56,022 nt of DNA from Nocardiopsis sp. TSRI0078 (GCF_001905145.1 NZ_LWLB01000013.1:1-56022); one strand, 5' to 3'; shown: positions 26,065-34,228, numbered from the stretch's first letter. Numbers and translations are program-made. The notes: generated by a model not told the origin, from the sequence alone.

Positions 26065-26081
26065 AGAGGTGGGGATAGGGG

Positions 26082-26447
26082 TCACCGGCGTCCTCCGCCG
26101 CCGGGGCGGGACCCGTTCGCCGGGTCGATGCCCGAGGCGATGTCCTCGTTCACGCCCTCCGCGCGTCCGTAGTTCCCGCCCATCTGCACGGTGTAGTCCG
26201 CCAGGTCCTTCTGGGCGGTGACCAGGAAGTCGATGTACTCGCTGATGGAGGTCCTGAGGACCCCCAGGGACTTGTCCATGTCGTTGGCGAACTCGTCGCC
26301 GCTGCCCCAGATGTCGCCCAGTGAGTCCAGCTCGTTGTCCAGCCACTGCCGGAGTTCGTAGGTGTACTCGGCGGTGTCGTGGATCTTCCAGCCGTCCCTG
26401 GCCAGGCCCTCGGGGTCGGCGAAGAGGCCGCCGTCGCGGTCCGTCAT
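26082..26447 (-). CDS. WXG100-like ESX substrate, WG-DE variant
   Basis: The 121-residue helical protein has a tryptophan-glycine turn in the middle (LGDIWGSGDEFANDMDKS), the variant form common in actinobacterial WXG100-like families, where the turn is WG followed by an acidic DE pair rather than strict W-x-G. The C-terminal side holds NYGRAEG, which fits the YxxxD/E export signal of type VII substrates, followed by a flexible glycine/arginine tail. It is 41 bases downstream of the YbaB gene on the same transcript. It is likely secreted, or acts as partner of one of the larger neighbours. Confidence 0.85.
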   Translation of the reverse strand: MTDRDGGLFADPEGLARDGWKIHDTAEYTYELRQWLDNELDSLGDIWGSGDEFANDMDKSLGVLRTSISEYIDFLVTAQKDLADYTVQMGGNYGRAEGVNEDIASGIDPANGSRPGGGGRR

Positions 26448-26488
26448 GGTCGTCTCCTGCTCCTCAGCCGTGGGTGTCGTGGGGGTGC

Positions 26489-26884
26489 CTACTGCCTCGG
26501 GTCGTCGGAGGGGATGCCCAGCCGGTCGAGCAGCTTGAGCGGGTCGAGGTCGCCGTTCATGACCTCCTCCGCGCCGGCCACCTCAGGGAGGAAGGGGCCG
26601 TAGGCCTCCGAGACGCGCTCGGCCATCTGGCTCCGCGCCTTGTTGACCACCTCCGTGATGGCGGCGGCCAGCTCGGTGGGGGCCATGTCCCGGTAGGCCT
26701 GGGTGTGGAACTTCAGCTCAACCAGTTCCCCCGTCGCGTCCACCTTCGCGCCCACCAGCCTGTTCTTGGCCATGACCTCTTCGGTTGCCGACTCCAGGCT
26801 TGCGTTTGCGTCCGCCAGCCGGCCCATCGTCCTGTGAAGCTGTGCCAGTTCCTCTTCCATCTGGCGTTGCATCGGCGAACTCAT
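26489..26884 (-). CDS. YbaB/EbfC family protein (EspL-like)
   Basis: The 131-residue protein has the YbaB/EbfC pattern: a long N-terminal helix (QMEEELAQLHRTMGRLADAN), a three-strand sheet (RLVGAKVDATGELVELKFH) and a C-terminal helix (LAAAITEVVNKARSQMAERVSEAYG). Stand-alone members bind DNA. The ESX-1 member EspL in mycobacteria has this fold and is a chaperone-like component needed for stability of secreted partners, and the position here argues for that role. The start region is overlapped for 167 bases by the end of the upstream 909-residue gene in another frame. A ribosome binding site (AAGGGA) is ten bases upstream of the ATG. Confidence 0.9.
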   Translation of the reverse strand: MSSPMQRQMEEELAQLHRTMGRLADANASLESATEEVMAKNRLVGAKVDATGELVELKFHTQAYRDMAPTELAAAITEVVNKARSQMAERVSEAYGPFLPEVAGAEEVMNGDLDPLKLLDRLGIPSDDPRQ

Positions 26885-29447
26885 GCCGGGGTGTTCCCTT
26901 CTTGTTCTGACCGGGGACGGGACGTCCCAGTGCGGATCTTTGCCCGTCGGCCGCGGTGCCCCAGACCTTCTCGTCCTCGGAGAGCCAGGTGGAGCGCTGC
27001 CGGTCGCGGTTGTTGTCCCCCGCGCCGCTGCCCATACCGCCGCCCATCATGGGCGGCATCATCGGCATACCGCCCATACCGCTCGCTCCGGAGCCCGCTC
27101 CGGGCTGGCCGCCCAGTGCTCCCACGCCGCCGACACCGCCGCCCGCGGCGCCCTGTCCGCCGGGAGCACCGGAGGCGCCTCCCGCCGGGTACTGGGCGCC
27201 GTCAGGGGTGGTGAAGAGCGAGGAGCGGTCAGAGCTGCCCGGGGCGTCGCCGAGGCCGTCGCCGGAGTAGGGGCCGGGGCTGAGGCCTCCGTAGTTGAGT
27301 CCCACGTCGTCGGGTGACTGCAGCGGCGGCAGCGTGTCGGGGATCGGCCCGTCCGGGATGTCGAATCCGCCCGTCACCGGTGCGCCGGTCTCGGGGTCGA
27401 TCGGGTAGGGCTGCCCGGTGATCGGGTCGATGACGTAGGGCTCACCGGTGACCGGGTTGATCGGTACCTCGGTGTCCGGTCCGAAGCCGGGGCCGTTGAG
27501 GCCCAGGTCCGGTGGCGGCAGCGGCGGCTGCAATCCGTATCCGTAGTCGTCCGAGGTGCCGGGGCCGTTGAGGCCCAGGTCGGGCGTGGGCCGCGCACCG
27601 TACCCGTAGTCGGTCGGCAGCCCGGTCTGCGGATCGATGCCGACCGGTTCCCCGGTGACGGGGTCGATGGGCAGGGCTTGGCCGGTGGAGGGGTCGTAGT
27701 TGATCGGCAGTTCGGTGACGGGGTTGAAGGGGAGTCCGGTCTCGGGGTCGATGGGGAAGGGTTGGCCGGTTTCGGGGTTGATGGGGAGGCCCGTCGCCGG
27801 GTCGCGCTCCAGTGAACCGTTGTAGCCCCCCGGGCCGCCACGACCGCTTCCCGGCCCGTTGAGGCCGAGGTTGGGCGGGGGCGGCGGTGGCATGAGGGGG
27901 CCGTTCATGCCGGGGGCGGGGCCGTTGTTGGCGCCCTGGTCGAAGCCGGGTCCGTTGAGGCCGAGGTTGGGCGGGGCCGGGGGAGGCGTGAGGGGGCCGT
28001 TCATGCCGGGGGCGGGGCCGTTGTTGGCGCCCTGGTCGAAGCCGGGTCCGTTGAGGCCGAGGTTGGGCGGGGCCGGGGGAGGCGTGAGGGGGCCGTTCAT
28101 GCCGGGGGCGGGGCCGTCGACAACTTCGGGGCTTCCATTGCCCGTGGGTCCGTTGAGGCCGAGGTCCGGCGGGGGAGGCGGGGGCGTCAGGACCTCGTTG
28201 AGGTCGGGCCCTCCGTCGCCGAGGCCGTCACCGGTTCCGGGGCCGTTGTATCCCAGGTGCGGCGGCGGCGGTGGCGGCGGCGGTGGAAATTCGAAGTTCT
28301 CGAAGGGGTTGTCGAACTCGAAGTTCTCGAAGGGATTGTCGAATTCGAAGTCGCCGAAGGGATTGTTGTTGGGACCGTTGCTCCCCACGCTGCCGGGGGT
28401 CTCCGTCGGGAGCGGCCGGGGAGGACGGATGGACTGCAGCGCCGTGTGGATATCGGAGTAATCGTTGACCATCTGTGTGTACAGCGTGTTCGCCGCGTCG
28501 TAGACGGTCTTGTAGTGGTCCCGGAACATCTTGTAGAGGGTGTTGTTGACGTTGCTGTCGGTGATGTCGTCACCGACGATGCCGCGTACTTCCCCCTGGG
28601 GCGTCCCGTCGTCGCCGGTTCCGGCGGCAACGATCCGGATGTCGAACTGATCGCGTGCTTCGACGAACCTCTCCGTCCCCGCAGCGGTGTTGAAATACCA
28701 CTTGTCGAGTACGTCCTTGATGGTACCCCCGTACGTGTTGATGGCATTATTGGCGCTTTGGGAGAGTTTATACGTGTTGGTCTTCAGATCCGGCCTGATC
28801 TTTTCCAACTCCTTTTTGAAGTCGGGGATCTTGTCGTGGATCTGGGTCAGACGGTACGCGAGGTCCTTGAGGCGGTACTGGTATGCCGACGCGGCCGAAC
28901 CCGTCATGGGCCCGTCCGGGGTGTCGATCTCCTTCCACAGTTTGTTCAGGCTGCCGCCCTCGTCCCCTCCGATGTAGGGGGTCAGCGCCTTGTACAGGCC
29001 GTCCAGTCTGTCGATGGTGTCCTGGAGCCGCTTGAGGTCCCAGTGGTCGGACACCATCTTGTACGTCTCGTAGTCGGCCATGGACGACAGGTTGAGCAGC
29101 TGCTGGCGGAACTTGTTCTGCTGGCTGTTGGCGTCCTCCCACAGGTGGTCCTGCATGTCGTAGCCGGCGTAGTCGATGCCGTAGGTCTCGTAGGAGTAGG
29201 AATAACCCCCATAGCCGGACATGTATGCGGTGTAGTAGTCCTTGTAACTCCACCAGCGGTCCGTGTCGCCCCATTCGAAACCGATGAAGGGCTTGGTGTC
29301 CTCGTGGAAGTGGTAGCGGCCGCCGTCCACCCACCGAGGTTCGGTCACCTTGCTGATGGGTTCCATGGGACCGTAGTCTTCTCCGCCGTTGTTGGCGAAG
29401 ATGTTCATGATCTCGTGCAGCTGTTTTTCAGGAACTTCTTCGGGCAT
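26718..29447 (-). CDS. Large Pro/Asn/Gly-rich ESX-associated protein with helical N-terminal domain
   Basis: The ATG at 29447 has GGGGAGG five bases upstream. Residues 1-345 form a folded, aromatic-rich helical domain (DRWWSYKDYYTAYMSGYGG; later helices such as LKDLAYRLTQIHDKIPDFKK), plausibly a PPE- or LXG-like ESX substrate region. Residues about 350-760 are repeats: NPFENFEFD, then poly-Pro with NLGLNGPG, then units of the form DPxTGxP such as PIDPVTGEP. A Met/Gly stretch and a conserved-looking STWLSEDEKVWGT near residue 830 come before the end. The last 55 or so residues overlap the YbaB gene and look like its out-of-frame translation. The first 1 kb is clearly poorer in G+C than its neighbours. 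Secretion by the ESX system is inferred from position. Confidence 0.85.
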   Translation of the reverse strand: MPEEVPEKQLHEIMNIFANNGGEDYGPMEPISKVTEPRWVDGGRYHFHEDTKPFIGFEWGDTDRWWSYKDYYTAYMSGYGGYSYSYETYGIDYAGYDMQDHLWEDANSQQNKFRQQLLNLSSMADYETYKMVSDHWDLKRLQDTIDRLDGLYKALTPYIGGDEGGSLNKLWKEIDTPDGPMTGSAASAYQYRLKDLAYRLTQIHDKIPDFKKELEKIRPDLKTNTYKLSQSANNAINTYGGTIKDVLDKWYFNTAAGTERFVEARDQFDIRIVAAGTGDDGTPQGEVRGIVGDDITDSNVNNTLYKMFRDHYKTVYDAANTLYTQMVNDYSDIHTALQSIRPPRPLPTETPGSVGSNGPNNNPFGDFEFDNPFENFEFDNPFENFEFPPPPPPPPPHLGYNGPGTGDGLGDGGPDLNEVLTPPPPPPDLGLNGPTGNGSPEVVDGPAPGMNGPLTPPPAPPNLGLNGPGFDQGANNGPAPGMNGPLTPPPAPPNLGLNGPGFDQGANNGPAPGMNGPLMPPPPPPNLGLNGPGSGRGGPGGYNGSLERDPATGLPINPETGQPFPIDPETGLPFNPVTELPINYDPSTGQALPIDPVTGEPVGIDPQTGLPTDYGYGARPTPDLGLNGPGTSDDYGYGLQPPLPPPDLGLNGPGFGPDTEVPINPVTGEPYVIDPITGQPYPIDPETGAPVTGGFDIPDGPIPDTLPPLQSPDDVGLNYGGLSPGPYSGDGLGDAPGSSDRSSLFTTPDGAQYPAGGASGAPGGQGAAGGGVGGVGALGGQPGAGSGASGMGGMPMMPPMMGGGMGSGAGDNNRDRQRSTWLSEDEKVWGTAADGQRSALGRPVPGQNKKGTPRHEFADATPDGRGTGTASQDDGPAGGRKRKPGVGNRRGHGQEQAGGREGGRDGGTG
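27925..28116. repeat. Perfect 96-bp tandem duplication inside the Pro-rich gene
   Basis: Bases 27925-28020 and 28021-28116 are identical by direct comparison; a third, diverged partial copy lies at about 27864-27924. Each unit encodes 32 residues including GMNGPLTPPPAPPNLGLNGP. The length keeps the frame, so copy number could change without breaking the gene. Confidence 0.95.
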
Positions 29448-29479
29448 ACTGACCTCCCCCGGTGTATCGAGCTTCAGGC

Positions 29480-31960
29480 TTAGGACTCGCTGTTTTCCTC
29501 GTCTTCGTCCTCGTTGTTGCCGTTGCCGTTGGCGTAGCCGTTGCCATAACCGCCCGAGCTGGACGTGCCACCCGTGCCCGAGCCGATCAGGTTGTGGATC
29601 TCCTGGGCCGTGAGGCTCTGCTCGTCCTCGAGGTCGACGAAGGCGATGAGGTTCTCCGAGAGCCTGTCCTCGATCTCGGTCAGCTCCAGCTGCAGGTCAC
29701 TGAGGAACTGGTAGATGTTTCCCATCGAGGTGTCGATCTTCCCCGCGAGCCTTCCGGCTATCGGAAGCCCCTCGGGGTTGCCGAGCCGGTGGTAGCCGCT
29801 TCCCTTGCTTCCGCCAACCCCCTCGTACACCGAGAACTCCGTGAGCTGGGCATCGACCTCTTCGCGGAGGGGGGTCACGATCTTCTCGCGGAAATCCCTG
29901 ATCCTGTCGAGATCGATCTTGGTGCCCTCATCACCCTTGCCGTTCCCGACCCGCCCGTTGTCGTTCCCGTTGTCTTCGCCCTGACCGTTGCCGTTCCCCC
30001 CGTCCTCCTCTTCCTCGTCCTCCCGGGTTTCCTCGTCCCCGTCTTCCTCTTCTTCGTTCTCTTCGTCCTCGTCGTCGCCCTGAGCCTCGGTCCGGGCCCT
30101 GCTCGTGCCCTCGTCCTCTGGGGTGCCCGTTTCGGAGTCGTCGTCGGGGGCGCCGGAGGAGGTCACCGCGGGCTGGTCGGTCACTTCGGTGGGTTCGGTG
30201 CGGAGTTCGTCCGAGGTCGCTTCGGTGGGTTCGCCGGGGGTGTCGCTTGGTTCTTCGGCGGTACCGAGAGTCGGTTCGGTGCGGAGTTCGTCCGGGACCG
30301 CTGCGATGGGCTCGGCGGGGGTGTCGCTCGGTTCCTCGACGGGGGGTTCTATGAGTTCGGTCGGTTCGGGGGTCGACGTGTCCCCGGCCTGGGTGTCGCT
30401 CGGTTCCTGCACGGGGGGCTCGGTCACCTGGACCGGTTCCCCGGGCACCTGCTCCTCGTCGGAGGCGCCCTGCTCCTCCTGGGGAGCGCCTCCCCTCACC
30501 GGAGGCGGGGTGGTGCCCACAGGAACGCCGTGTGCTCCGCCACCGACCGGGTCGGGTCCGCCGGAGCGGTCGGGGTGGTGGTTCTCCCCGTGGTCGGAGG
30601 AGCCCTCCTCACCGGGTGTGCTCTCGACCTCGGTGTCCCCGCCGCCGGTCCTGCCACCTCCGGCCTGCTCCTCGTCGCCGGACTGGCCGTCCTGGTCGGT
30701 CCTTCCGCCGCCGTCCTCGCGGTCCTGGCCTGACTCCTCGTCGCCGTCCTCGCCGTCCCCGTCCTTCTCGGAGACGGTGATCAGGCCGGTCTCGGGGTCG
30801 ACCTCCACGTTCCCGTCACCGGGGTCGAAGGAGACCTCGCCGGTCTCGGGGTCCAGGGTGAGCCGCAGGTCGCCGATCTCGATCGTGGTGGGGAGGGCCT
30901 CGTCGCCGTCGCCCGGGCCGGTCGTCTCGATCCCGACGGTGCCCTCGGACGGATCGATGGTCAGGCTCAGGTGCCCGGCCTCGACCGTGACCGGCGCCGC
31001 CTCGGGGTCGAGGGGCACGTCCCTGTCACCGGGTTCGATGCTGATCGTGCCGGTGCCGGGATCCAGGACGAACCTGAGCTCGCCCGCCTCGACGGTGGTG
31101 ACGCCCGTGTCGGGGTCGAGGGTCACGACCGGCGCCCCGTCGATCTCGGAGGCGGTCTCGAAGGCGGGGTCGTCGGCGTCGGCGGAGATGGGCTCCACAC
31201 CGGAGACGGGTTCCGTGACCTCGGTGACCTGGGGGGTCGACGGCTCCAGCAGTTCCCCGAACTCGGGGTCGTCGGCGTCGGCGGAGATGGGCTCCACACC
31301 GGAGACCGGTTCCATGGCCTCGGTGACCTGGGGGGTCGACGGCTCCAGCAGCTCCCCGGGCTCGACCGCCGTGGTCGCCGGCGGCTCCGCGAGCACGGCG
31401 GGCTCCGTCGGCACGGTCTCGGGGAGGGTCGTCTCGCCTTCGAGTAGGGCCGTCTCCTCGGAGGGCACCCCGGCGGAGACGTTCTGTCGTTCGAGGAGCG
31501 TGGTCGGCTCCCCCCGGGCCTGCTGTTCGAGGAGCGTGGCCGGCTCCCCCCGGACCGCCGGGTCGGGTGTTTCGCCCCGGTGGACCTCCTGGCCGGAGAT
31601 GTCCCCGGACTCGGGGGAGGCCACCGCGACGGTGTGCCGTGCCTCGCCGTCGAACAGGAGCGAGGAGGCGCTGTCCCCGTCCCGCCGCGCGCCGAGGAGC
31701 ATGACACCGTCGTCGCCGACGGTCACCTCGGAGTCGCCCGGGTCGAGCACCGCCTCCTGGGTGGCGGTGTCCACCTCGACCGAGGAGGCTCCGTGCCGGA
31801 GAAGGAGCAGCCCGCTGGCCAGGTCCACACTGACCGGTGCGGACTCCGACCGGTTCGTGTCGGTGCCCTGCTCCTGGAGGGTGGTGTCCTCCTCGGGGTC
31901 GGTCGGGTCCGGCTCCTCTCCGGAGAGGGCAGCACGGAAGTCGAAGAGGGGGGGCTCCAC
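29480..31960 (-). CDS. Acidic repeat protein with C-terminal helical domain, ESX-associated
   Basis: A GTG start at 31960 is preceded by GAGGAGG; the product has 826 residues. The first 90 or so residues and the stretch at about 275-400 are beta-like repeats of the type VEAGELRFVLDPGTGTISI, IEIGDLRLTLDPETGEVSF. The rest of the first 660 residues is Glu/Pro/Thr/Asp-rich and disordered, with a near-exact 33-residue repeat. Residues about 665-800 form a helical domain (IDLDRIRDFREKIVTPLREEV; IYQFLSDLQLELTEIEDRL), followed by a Gly/Asn/Glu tail. That terminal domain resembles the helical modules of ESX substrates. It lies between the Esx pair and the Pro-rich gene, 32 bp from the latter, and the two are probably co-transcribed and perhaps partners. 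No enzyme motif was seen. Confidence 0.83.
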   Translation of the reverse strand: MEPPLFDFRAALSGEEPDPTDPEEDTTLQEQGTDTNRSESAPVSVDLASGLLLLRHGASSVEVDTATQEAVLDPGDSEVTVGDDGVMLLGARRDGDSASSLLFDGEARHTVAVASPESGDISGQEVHRGETPDPAVRGEPATLLEQQARGEPTTLLERQNVSAGVPSEETALLEGETTLPETVPTEPAVLAEPPATTAVEPGELLEPSTPQVTEAMEPVSGVEPISADADDPEFGELLEPSTPQVTEVTEPVSGVEPISADADDPAFETASEIDGAPVVTLDPDTGVTTVEAGELRFVLDPGTGTISIEPGDRDVPLDPEAAPVTVEAGHLSLTIDPSEGTVGIETTGPGDGDEALPTTIEIGDLRLTLDPETGEVSFDPGDGNVEVDPETGLITVSEKDGDGEDGDEESGQDREDGGGRTDQDGQSGDEEQAGGGRTGGGDTEVESTPGEEGSSDHGENHHPDRSGGPDPVGGGAHGVPVGTTPPPVRGGAPQEEQGASDEEQVPGEPVQVTEPPVQEPSDTQAGDTSTPEPTELIEPPVEEPSDTPAEPIAAVPDELRTEPTLGTAEEPSDTPGEPTEATSDELRTEPTEVTDQPAVTSSGAPDDDSETGTPEDEGTSRARTEAQGDDEDEENEEEEDGDEETREDEEEEDGGNGNGQGEDNGNDNGRVGNGKGDEGTKIDLDRIRDFREKIVTPLREEVDAQLTEFSVYEGVGGSKGSGYHRLGNPEGLPIAGRLAGKIDTSMGNIYQFLSDLQLELTEIEDRLSENLIAFVDLEDEQSLTAQEIHNLIGSGTGGTSSSGGYGNGYANGNGNNEDEDEENSES
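31181..31378. repeat. Two 99-bp tandem repeats inside the acidic repeat gene
   Basis: The unit beginning GGCGGAGATGGGCTCC at 31181 recurs at 31280 with only a few substitutions. It encodes 33 residues including EPSTPQVTE and SGVEPISADADDP and keeps the reading frame. Confidence 0.85.
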
Positions 31961-32020
31961 GTCAGGACCTCCTCACCGCCCGCAGGGCGGTCGTTCGTCT
32001 GGATCGTCGGGGGTGGGGCG

Positions 32021-32060
32021 GGGCGGGCGCGCCGAGGGGAGTGGTGGGTCGCGCCCGCCC
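32021..32060. terminator. 11-bp hairpin between the Esx pair and downstream genes
   Basis: GGGCGGGCGCG (32021-32031) pairs perfectly with CGCGCCCGCCC (32050-32060). A smaller stem (ACCGCCC/GGGCGGT, 31975-31991) is nearby. Together they could reduce read-through from the Esx genes into the large proteins downstream. There is no T run. Confidence 0.4.
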
Positions 32061-32077
32061 CTGGGAGGGGAGGCGGA

Positions 32078-32380
32078 CTACAGCAGGGCCTGCCAGTTCA
32101 TGGCCTCGCGCCCGTCGGTGGAGGCGTAGTTGTTGCGGATCTCGTTCAGGGCCGCCTCGGCCTTGCCCAGCAGGAGCTGCATGTCGGCGACGTTGGCCCG
32201 CCAGGACGCGACCTTGCGGTCGTACTCCGCGGCCATGGCACCGTCGAGGTCCGCCTTGACCACCTGCATCTGGGAGTCGAGCGACTCGATCTGGTCCTGC
32301 ACGGCCTTCGTCTGGGTGCGCAGCTCGCTGGTGGCCTCGTCGACGTAGGCGTAGCTGACGTCGAAACCGTTGATGGTCAT
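32078..32380 (-). CDS. Esx-like protein of 100 aa without WXG turn, YxxxD tail
   Basis: The length and two-helix pattern are those of ESAT-6/CFP-10 proteins: helix 1 is ATSELRTQTKAVQDQIESL and helix 2 is KVASWRANVADMQLLLGKAE. The W-x-G turn is absent; between the helices stands DLDGAMAAEYDRKV. After helix 2 the sequence YASTD fits the YxxxD/E export signal carried by one partner of each Esx dimer. It lies 52 bases after the WXG-containing gene, as in a typical esxB/esxA pair, so the two probably form the secreted heterodimer and this one carries the signal for EccC. Confidence 0.9.
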   Translation of the reverse strand: MTINGFDVSYAYVDEATSELRTQTKAVQDQIESLDSQMQVVKADLDGAMAAEYDRKVASWRANVADMQLLLGKAEAALNEIRNNYASTDGREAMNWQALL

Positions 32381-32432
32381 GGACTCGCCTTCCGGAGAGG
32401 GGCTTGTGGGGGTGGGGAACGGCTGCTCGGCC

Positions 32433-32759
32433 TCAGCCGGGCTGGTTCGGGTTCAGCTCGCTCATCCACCGCGAACCGGTGATGATGGCCGCGTCCTCGG
32501 TGGCGTGCATGGCGTGGACGGTGCCGCCGAAGGTGTCGATCATCCGGTTCATGTCGTTGGTGATGAGCCGCAGCTCATCCAGCCAGCCGGTGATCGCCTC
32601 GCTGTACTTGTTGGAGGCCGCGCCCTGCCAGGACATGCGCAGCCTGTCGCGCGTGCTGTCCACGTTGGTGTAGATGGTGTCGCAGTTGCCGTGGGCCTCG
32701 GTCATCGCGTCCTGGGCGATGCGCTCGGCCTCGTCTGTGGTCCTTGTCCTCTGGTTCAC
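32433..32759 (-). CDS. WXG100 (ESAT-6-like) protein, 108 aa
   Basis: It is a two-helix protein with a standard WXG turn (SWQGAASNKYSEAI) near residue 44. Helix 1 includes DEAERIAQDAMTEAHGNCDT and helix 2 WLDELRLITNDMNRMIDTFG. It has no YxxxD/E tail, consistent with being the partner that relies on the other subunit for export. It starts 22 bases after EccB and is followed by the 100-residue Esx-like gene, giving the usual side-by-side pair. A cysteine in helix 1 is unusual for the family. Confidence 0.92.
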   Translation of the reverse strand: MNQRTRTTDEAERIAQDAMTEAHGNCDTIYTNVDSTRDRLRMSWQGAASNKYSEAITGWLDELRLITNDMNRMIDTFGGTVHAMHATEDAAIITGSRWMSELNPNQPG

Positions 32760-32781
32760 AGGGTCTCCTCTGTTCGTTCCA

Positions 32782-34227
32782 TCAGGGGCAACCGGCGTCC
32801 TCGGCGGTGTGCGGGGGCGCCAGGGGGAGGGCGGCCGCCTCCGGGTCGAGCACCGGCCCGGAGGGAAGCAGCCTCAGGAGGGAGGTCGGGACCGGAACGG
32901 CCTGGCCGGTCTGGTAGCCGAGCGCGGCCAGGGCGGCGTCGTCGAGCACCGGGTACTTCGCCGCGCTGTCGGTGACGAGGTAGTGGGTGGTGGAGGCTCC
33001 TCCGCCGCCCACGGGCTGGGCCGCGGCGACGGCTCCCCGGCCGGAGGCGATGCCGACCAGGTCGGGGGTCGGGCATCCCGGGACGATCCCGGGCTGCTCC
33101 TGCACCGGCCACGCCTCCACCCCGGCGGGGTCGTCCATGGTCAGCGACAGCGAGCCGTCGGGGTCCAGTCGCAGGCACGGAACGCTCGAACCGGTTCCGA
33201 CCAGGGTCGGAGGGGACGCCGGGTGCCGGTCCTCCCGCGGACCGGAGCCCTCGGCCAGCCGGGCGTGCGCCTCTCCCGCGGGCAGGGGCAGCGCCTCGGG
33301 AGGACTGTCGGGGTAGGCGGCGCCGGAGACGTCGGGGTCGGCGAGCAGCAGCAGCGCCTGCGTCGTGGTGAGCGGCACCAGGCCGTCCCGGGTGAGCAGG
33401 TAGTGCTGGACGTCCTGCTCGGCGGCGGACACGGCGAACACCTGTCCCACGCGCCGGGGCTCGCCCGCCGACGCGCCCGCGTCCTCGCCGGCGCCCGGGA
33501 CCTCCGGCGCGGTCAGGTCCGGGCCCGTGGGCACGGTGTTGAGGAACGCGGAGGTGACGGGCAGGGCGTCGCTGGTCCCGTAGCCGAGGGCCTGAACCGC
33601 GCCGCCCTCCTCGTCCAGGCGCAGGCGGGTGCCGTTCCACAGCAGGTGCGGGGCGCCGTCCGGACCGGAGACCAGGACCGCCTGCTCCGCGGAGGGTGAG
33701 ACGGGCGCGGGGGCGTCGCCGACCACCAGGGCCGTGCGGCCGCGCTCCCCCTCCGCGTCCTCGGGCAGCAGCGCGCACACCCGCCAGACCGACTCCTCCA
33801 GTCCCGCTTCCGTGGGCAGGGCGTCGGGCGCGCCGGCGATGCCCACGGGTCCGCCCACGGGGACGCCCTCCAGGGACCTGGCCGAGACCAGGCTCACGGC
33901 GGCGTCGGCGCCCTGGATCAGGCGGGCCGAGGCGTTGTTGTCCACGGGGCGCAGCACCCCGGAGGAGTAGAGGTAGGAGGCCCCGGTGCCGCGGTCCACG
34001 ATCAGCCGCCCCTCCTGGCGCCAGCTGGTCGCGCTCCCGGGGAAGATGAGGCCGAACACGAGGAAGCCGATGCACAGCACCGCGGCGATCGCGACGCCGA
34101 TGTAGGTGCCGGTGCGGGTGCGGCGCATGGGGGCGTCGACCGCGTCGGGGTCGCCCTCCAGCATGGCCGTGCCCAGCCGGCCCACGGTGAAGTTGTGGGC
34201 CATCACCCTGTCGCGACGTGACTGCAT
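32782..34227 (-). CDS. eccB: Type VII secretion core component EccB
   Basis: The 481-residue protein begins with the EccB hallmark (MQSRRDRVMAHNFTVGRLGT), a short cytoplasmic helix. It has one membrane segment at about residues 41-63 (YIGVAIAAVLCIGFLVFGLI) and then a large extracytoplasmic domain of repeats with paired cysteines (VCALLPED, PCLRLDPDG). In the mycobacterial ESX-5 structures EccB trimerises outside the membrane and docks mycosin. Its start lies one base after the EccD stop, so translation is coupled. Confidence 0.95.
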   Translation of the reverse strand: MQSRRDRVMAHNFTVGRLGTAMLEGDPDAVDAPMRRTRTGTYIGVAIAAVLCIGFLVFGLIFPGSATSWRQEGRLIVDRGTGASYLYSSGVLRPVDNNASARLIQGADAAVSLVSARSLEGVPVGGPVGIAGAPDALPTEAGLEESVWRVCALLPEDAEGERGRTALVVGDAPAPVSPSAEQAVLVSGPDGAPHLLWNGTRLRLDEEGGAVQALGYGTSDALPVTSAFLNTVPTGPDLTAPEVPGAGEDAGASAGEPRRVGQVFAVSAAEQDVQHYLLTRDGLVPLTTTQALLLLADPDVSGAAYPDSPPEALPLPAGEAHARLAEGSGPREDRHPASPPTLVGTGSSVPCLRLDPDGSLSLTMDDPAGVEAWPVQEQPGIVPGCPTPDLVGIASGRGAVAAAQPVGGGGASTTHYLVTDSAAKYPVLDDAALAALGYQTGQAVPVPTSLLRLLPSGPVLDPEAAALPLAPPHTAEDAGCP

Positions 34228-34228
34228 G

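Noticed and set aside
22368..26078. Open frame of 1236 codons on the plus strand
   Set aside because: Antisense of the AAA+/beta-helix and stalk-protein genes; spans their gap and has no folded pattern.
27860..28120. Possible CRISPR-like array
   Set aside because: The repeats are contiguous 96-bp coding duplications without spacers, in frame within a protein gene.
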